A DNA stretch of 64,000 nt from NCBI GenBank assembly GCA_017626555.1, contig JAGAIM010000004.1, positions 1 through 64,000 on the forward strand. The letters run 5' to 3'. Of this stretch, positions 60,162-64,000 are shown piece after piece. The position numbers were made by a program, and so were the translations under genes. The stretch is from Bacteroidales bacterium (GTDB taxonomy: Bacteria > Bacteroidota > Bacteroidia > Bacteroidales > UBA932). The stretch's first letter is position 1, and every line of letters starts with the position of its first letter. The notes under the pieces are model-generated. The model was not told the origin of the DNA, did no database searches, and saw nothing but the letters and a program-made list of their open reading frames with translations.

Positions 60162-61559
60162 ATGAAAGCAATCAACAAGGATATCCTCAAACTGGCCATA
60201 CCAAGCATTCTGGCCAATATTACCGTCCCTATAGTGGGAATGGTGGATATTGCCGTGGCCGGTCATCTTGATACTCAGGCTGCTACAATGATCGGAGGCA
60301 TCGCCATCGGTACAATGCTTTTCGACCTGCTTTACTGGAATTTCGGATTTCTACGTGTCGGAACGGGAGGTCTGACGGCTCAGGCATTCGGAAAGGGAGA
60401 CCGGAGGGAGTGTGCGACGATATTTGCCAGAGCCATAGGTATATCTCTTGCCTGTGCATTGGCTCTGATAGCGATACAGTGGATATTTGTAAAGGCGGCT
60501 TTCCTGGTAGTCGAATGTACGCCGGAAGTACAGGCTCTGGCTTCGCAATATTTCTTCATCCGTATATGGGCGGCTCCGGCGACATTGAGCCTGATGGCTT
60601 TCAAAGGCTGGTTCATCGGTATGCAGGATAGCGTGAGTCCGATGCTTACTGATCTGACAGTCAATGGAATGAATGTGCTGATGAGTTTTGTTCTCGCTCT
60701 GGGAATAAAGTCGATAGGGTATGAGGGAATGGGATTTCCTGGTATAGCAGCAGGCACTGTGGCCGCTCAGTATTCGGGTCTTCTGGTGGCAGTTCTCCTG
60801 GCAGTATTCAAATATAGGAGGAACACCTTCTCGACCCTCAGCCTTTCCGATCTGAAAGGAGTCTTCAAGGGTAGTGAGACCAGGCGTTTCTTTGTGATGA
60901 ACACCGACCTTTTCGTCCGCTCACTCTGTTTCATCGCCATATATATAGGTTTTACCGTGATCTCCGCCCGTTATGGTGATCTTCTCCTTGCCGTCAGTTC
61001 CATAATGATGAAACTTCTGATGATATTCTCATATTTCACGGATGGATTTGCATACGCGGGAGAAGCGATGACAGGAAAATATATCGGGGCGAAGGATGAC
61101 GTGATGCTCCGTCAGACAGTTAAGTGGACCTTTGTCTGGAGTATGGGTATCGCTCTGATATTCATCGGAATATATTACTTCGCCGGCGTTCCTTTTCTGA
61201 GGATGATGACATCAGATGCCGCTGTGGTGAGTGCTTCGGAGGAATATCTTCCTTGGCTCCTGCTGATGCCAGTCATCGGTTGTGCCGCATTTACCTGGGA
61301 TGGCATATATATAGGTGCCACAGCATCCAAGGCTATCCGTAATTCGATGCTATGGGCTGTAGTGGGATTTGTCGCAGTATGGTTTGCCGGCATTTTCTGC
61401 CTGAATGCTTTTGCTCCATCTGACATTCTCTCAGACTCTGAAGGTTACACAAGATACGGGCGTATAGCAATGCACATCCTGATGGCCGCCTATTTTGCCC
61501 ATCTACTCGCCCGTACCATCTATCTTTCCGCAAAATACCGTAAGGTTGTACATATCTAG
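60162..61559 (+). CDS. MATE family efflux transporter
   Basis: A 465-residue membrane protein with twelve helices in two halves. ILKLAIPSILANITVPIVGMVDIAVAGHL, RVGTGGLTAQAFGKGD and the second-half IYIGFTVISARYGDLLLAVSSIMMKL with YFTDGFAYAGEAMTGKYIG match the DinF-like branch of MATE exporters, which use Na+ or H+ to expel cationic compounds. ATG 60162 is preferred over a GTG four codons upstream. It starts 30 bases after rsgA and is probably cotranscribed. Confidence 0.93.
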   Translation: MKAINKDILKLAIPSILANITVPIVGMVDIAVAGHLDTQAATMIGGIAIGTMLFDLLYWNFGFLRVGTGGLTAQAFGKGDRRECATIFARAIGISLACALALIAIQWIFVKAAFLVVECTPEVQALASQYFFIRIWAAPATLSLMAFKGWFIGMQDSVSPMLTDLTVNGMNVLMSFVLALGIKSIGYEGMGFPGIAAGTVAAQYSGLLVAVLLAVFKYRRNTFSTLSLSDLKGVFKGSETRRFFVMNTDLFVRSLCFIAIYIGFTVISARYGDLLLAVSSIMMKLLMIFSYFTDGFAYAGEAMTGKYIGAKDDVMLRQTVKWTFVWSMGIALIFIGIYYFAGVPFLRMMTSDAAVVSASEEYLPWLLLMPVIGCAAFTWDGIYIGATASKAIRNSMLWAVVGFVAVWFAGIFCLNAFAPSDILSDSEGYTRYGRIAMHILMAAYFAHLLARTIYLSAKYRKVVHI

Positions 61560-61566
61560 CCGTAGG

Positions 61567-61675
61567 TGGTGACACGCAACGCCCTGATCTATAACTTGTT
61601 ACGTAAAATACCTGCTGCACAAATGCAGCAGGCATTTTACGTAAGCGATTGTCGCATAACGAGTTGCGTGTCGCC
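61567..61675. terminator. Nested palindrome between convergent genes
   Basis: A 21-bp nearly perfect stem (61599-61619 with 61624-61644: TTACGTAAAATACCTGCTGC against GCAGCAGGCATTTTACGTAA) lies inside a wider arm pair GGTGACACGCAAC/GTTGCGTGTCGCC (61567-61579, 61663-61675). It is placed to stop both the MATE and the SGNH transcripts. Confidence 0.75.
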
Positions 61676-61676
61676 G

Positions 61677-62768
61677 TTATCGTATGCCGTACTTCTTCAG
61701 GATTTTCAGGATAGGTTTGCGGATGGACTGTGCCCAGAGGGTGTAGCCGTAGTCGGATGGATGTATGCCGTCCACAGAGGTGGAGTGCATTTCGTCAGTG
61801 GCGTTGGTCTGTATGAAATAGACATCATCATATTTCTTTACGGCTTCCTTCATAAGTTTCTCAGCCATAGCCTGTTTTGCGCTTTCCTTAGCCTCGACGC
61901 TCTTGCTGAAGTTACGTCCCTCGCGATATATGGTCTGCTGGAAAATCAGAGGCTTGCCAGGATGTGCCGCCTGAATCTTTTCAATGAAAGGGAAGAGTCT
62001 TTCCTCTATCATCTTCGCATCAGGATTCGAGAAGCAGTCGAATACGAATGCATCGACTTCAGCATCGCATAGCATATCAGCGAAATAAGGCTGCATCTTG
62101 CAGTTGCCGCTGCATCCGAGGCTTAGGAACTGGAGGCCGGTCATTCGCATCAATTGCATCGGATAACTCATACCCGGACGGCTTGTACTTATGCCCTGCG
62201 TGTAACTTGATCCGAAGATTCCGATACGGTGACGGAAAGGTGAATCGATGGCTTCGATGACTGCGCCTTCCTGCACTCCGATCTTTACGGAATATTCCTC
62301 GCTGTAGATCGGAAGATAGAGCATACATTCCTTCATCGAGTCATCCATATCCTTTATCAGTACCAAGTTCTGTTCTTCTTTGCCGACGGGATTGGCTTTT
62401 GAGGCTGCGTAGAGCCAGTCGCCGTCCTTCCTGATGTACAGGTCATATCCGCGAAGTGAAACACCCATAGTGTTGACTCCCTTGTTCATATAGCCGTAGT
62501 CGGTGAGTACTGAAATTACACTGGAATTAGTCTTGAAAAGAACCGCGAGTCCGGCGGAACTGCGGATCTGGCTGTTCTCTCCCTTAGTGAATCCCTTGTA
62601 TTTCACAGTATCGACCCTATGGTACGGGTTAGGGGTGCCTTCAATGATCTTTCCGATCAGATTAAGGTCGTATGCCTCTGTGAATGTGTATTTTACGTTC
62701 TGAGGAGTCTGTGCGCTGATGATGGTTGAAATCACTGTCAGAGCAATGAGTGTCAAAAATCTTTTCAT
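61677..62768 (-). CDS. SGNH/GDSL-family esterase with N-terminal beta-sandwich
   Basis: A 363-residue secreted hydrolase. A signal (ends TIISAQ) is followed by a beta-rich SGNH_N-type domain (about 25-170) and an SGNH fold with the catalytic Ser in GIFGSSYTQG and the Asp-His pair in SVDGIHPSDYG. This two-domain layout is that of carbohydrate acetyl-esterase-like proteins of Bacteroidota. The deacylated substrate is unknown. ATG 62768 fits the signal; eight further codons upstream are not needed. Confidence 0.88.
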   Translation of the reverse strand: MKRFLTLIALTVISTIISAQTPQNVKYTFTEAYDLNLIGKIIEGTPNPYHRVDTVKYKGFTKGENSQIRSSAGLAVLFKTNSSVISVLTDYGYMNKGVNTMGVSLRGYDLYIRKDGDWLYAASKANPVGKEEQNLVLIKDMDDSMKECMLYLPIYSEEYSVKIGVQEGAVIEAIDSPFRHRIGIFGSSYTQGISTSRPGMSYPMQLMRMTGLQFLSLGCSGNCKMQPYFADMLCDAEVDAFVFDCFSNPDAKMIEERLFPFIEKIQAAHPGKPLIFQQTIYREGRNFSKSVEAKESAKQAMAEKLMKEAVKKYDDVYFIQTNATDEMHSTSVDGIHPSDYGYTLWAQSIRKPILKILKKYGIR

Positions 62769-62830
62769 ATCCTGAATATTGATGGTTACCAAAAATATGA
62801 GCGAATTTAGTGAATTTTGTCATTCTTTGC

Positions 62831-62838
62831 TACCTTTG
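62831..62838 (+). promoter_or_regulatory. -7 element (TACCTTTG) of the MFS gene
   Basis: Exact TAnnTTTG match 54 bases before the ATG at 62892. The leader contains CCGCC/GGCGG (about 62850-62870). Confidence 0.5.
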
Positions 62839-62891
62839 TCAGGATTTGCCGCCAGAAAATCAAGGCGGACCGGATTGAAAGAGGATTGAAT

Positions 62892-64000
62892 ATGGGCTTA
62901 TACTCATTCTACAGGATAAGCAAGCCATCCAAGGAGAAGATTGCTCCCGAGGATATAGACAGTACATACAGATTGCTGCGCAACAGGACATTCTGGGGCG
63001 CGACTGTCGCATACAGCCTCTACTACGTGTGCCGTATGAGCATAAACGTGGTTAAGCAGCCTCTTATAGACGATGGAGTGCTGACTGCCGGACAACTGGG
63101 TCTGATAGGATCCTCCCTTCTTTTCGTCTATGCGGTCGGAAAGTTTATGAACGGGTTCATAGCCGACTATTGCAATGTGCGCCGTTTTATGGCTACCGGG
63201 CTTTTCATTTCCGCTCTGGTAAATCTTCTGATGGGCGTTTTCGGAATGATAGGCAATATGCTTCCGACAATGCTTGTATTTGTTTCTTTCGTCATTCTTT
63301 GGGGAATAAACGGATGGATGCAGTCTATGGGCTCGGCTCCCGGAGTTATAAGTCTTTCCAGATGGTTCTCCCGGTCTCGGCGAGGGTCATATTACAGTCT
63401 TTTCAGTACAAGCCCGTATATAGGAGAATTCATTTCGTACAATGTCCTCGCAGTCGTGGTGGGGTGGCTTGGTTGGCAGGCTGGATTCATTACTGCCGCC
63501 ATAACCGGATTGCTGGGTGCTTTATTGATACTTGTTTTTGTGTCTGATACTCCGGAAAGCAAGGGACTGCCATCCATTCAGGAAATCTCCGGAGAGACTC
63601 TTACCAAGGAGGACAAAATGCCTACCAAAGACCTTCAGAAGATGATTCTCAAGCATCCTGGCATCTGGATAATAGCCTTGTCAAGTGCATTCATATACAT
63701 TACAAAGTATGCCATAGCGGGTTGGGGAGTGCTGTTCCTTCAGAAGGCGCGAGGCTTTGATCTTGGGGATGCTTCTCAGGTCATTGCGTTTTCAGCCATA
63801 TCGGGAGTCCTTGGTACTGTACTTGCCGGATGGCTTTCCGACAGGATTTTCAAAGGAGACAGGGTAAAGCCTGCCGTTTTATCCGGAATTATCGGCACTT
63901 CGTCGTTGATTCTCTTTCTGTTCGTCGGCGGAGGCTTTGTTCTTAATATCTTTTATGTATCTTTGTTCAGTCTGTCAACAGGCGTTCTATACTGCATAGT
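62892..64000 (+). CDS. MFS transporter, organophosphate:phosphate antiporter-like (partial)
   Basis: The frame from ATG 62892 stays open to the end of the window (369 codons). The translation begins MGLYSFYRISKPSKEKIAPE and goes on to WGATVAYSLYYVCRMSINVV and GSSLLFVYAVGKFMNGFIAD, typical of the GlpT/UhpT/PgtP group (conserved SYxxYYxxR-type first helix, GKF(I/M)NG after helix 2). At least eight membrane helices are present. The group exchanges sugar or glycerol phosphates for phosphate; the substrate is not predictable. The 3' end is outside the window. Confidence 0.87.
   Translation, partial: MGLYSFYRISKPSKEKIAPEDIDSTYRLLRNRTFWGATVAYSLYYVCRMSINVVKQPLIDDGVLTAGQLGLIGSSLLFVYAVGKFMNGFIADYCNVRRFMATGLFISALVNLLMGVFGMIGNMLPTMLVFVSFVILWGINGWMQSMGSAPGVISLSRWFSRSRRGSYYSLFSTSPYIGEFISYNVLAVVVGWLGWQAGFITAAITGLLGALLILVFVSDTPESKGLPSIQEISGETLTKEDKMPTKDLQKMILKHPGIWIIALSSAFIYITKYAIAGWGVLFLQKARGFDLGDASQVIAFSAISGVLGTVLAGWLSDRIFKGDRVKPAVLSGIIGTSSLILFLFVGGGFVLNIFYVSLFSLSTGVLYCI

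Overview
The window is chromosomal DNA from a member of the Bacteroidales (Bacteroidota). Evidence: SusC/SusD outer-membrane pairs, many lipoproteins with a Cys right after the signal segment, promoters of the form TTG-N19/20-TAnnTTTG, almost no Shine-Dalgarno sites, an Ala/Glu-rich tail on ribosomal protein S16, BACON domains, and a 16S rRNA 3' end of the Bacteroidota type. Genus and family cannot be decided from the sequence alone. The glycan-degrading genes fit a gut or other fibre-rich habitat (inference).

Layout. 1-300: last bases of a 16S rRNA gene, tRNA-Ile and tRNA-Ala, then a strong terminator instead of 23S rRNA. 317-6037: GH115 alpha-glucuronidase, a YpfJ-type zinc peptidase, GH20 hexosaminidase. 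6117-13208: an M20 amidohydrolase followed by lysC-dapB-dapA-dapD-aminotransferase-dapF, i.e. the succinylase route to diaminopimelate and lysine; lysC is preceded by a dense set of hairpins, the last of which buries its start codon. 13221-16225: a DUF4465 lipoprotein, a DUF975 membrane protein, an unlisted 57-residue membrane protein, rpsP-rimM and tRNA-Leu. 16268-24676: aldose epimerase, a lipoprotein, FeoAB iron transporter, hemerythrin-type repair protein with a LuxR regulator, NhaC antiporter, QueH. 24589-30780 (minus strand): lipoprotein, subtilase, GH2 and GH53, the last two forming a beta-1,4-galactan pair.

30862-48429 is a polysaccharide utilization locus: a membrane-anchored DUF6377 regulator, SusC, SusD, a surface glycan-binding lipoprotein with four tandem 160-residue modules, two BACON-GH16 enzymes, GH3, a CotH-type protein and GH5. 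The enzyme set points to a beta-1,3-glucan (laminarin-like) or mixed-linkage beta-glucan as substrate (inference).

49473-56690 holds housekeeping genes (recO, rdgB, a C-terminal processing protease, a HAD phosphatase) and an ORF6N-domain gene embedded in an unusual family of non-coding composite repeats. I divide these into three modules: H (about 64 bp palindrome), M (about 112 bp, two hairpins with TTCTAGTGAA arms) and L (about 440-500 bp, highly structured). Two M-tail-H-L-M-tail-H composites lie in opposite orientation around the recO-HAD genes. This is the least explained part of the window. 56688-64000: TrhP-like U32 protein, polyprenyl synthase, RsgA, MATE exporter, SGNH esterase and a truncated organophosphate-type MFS transporter.
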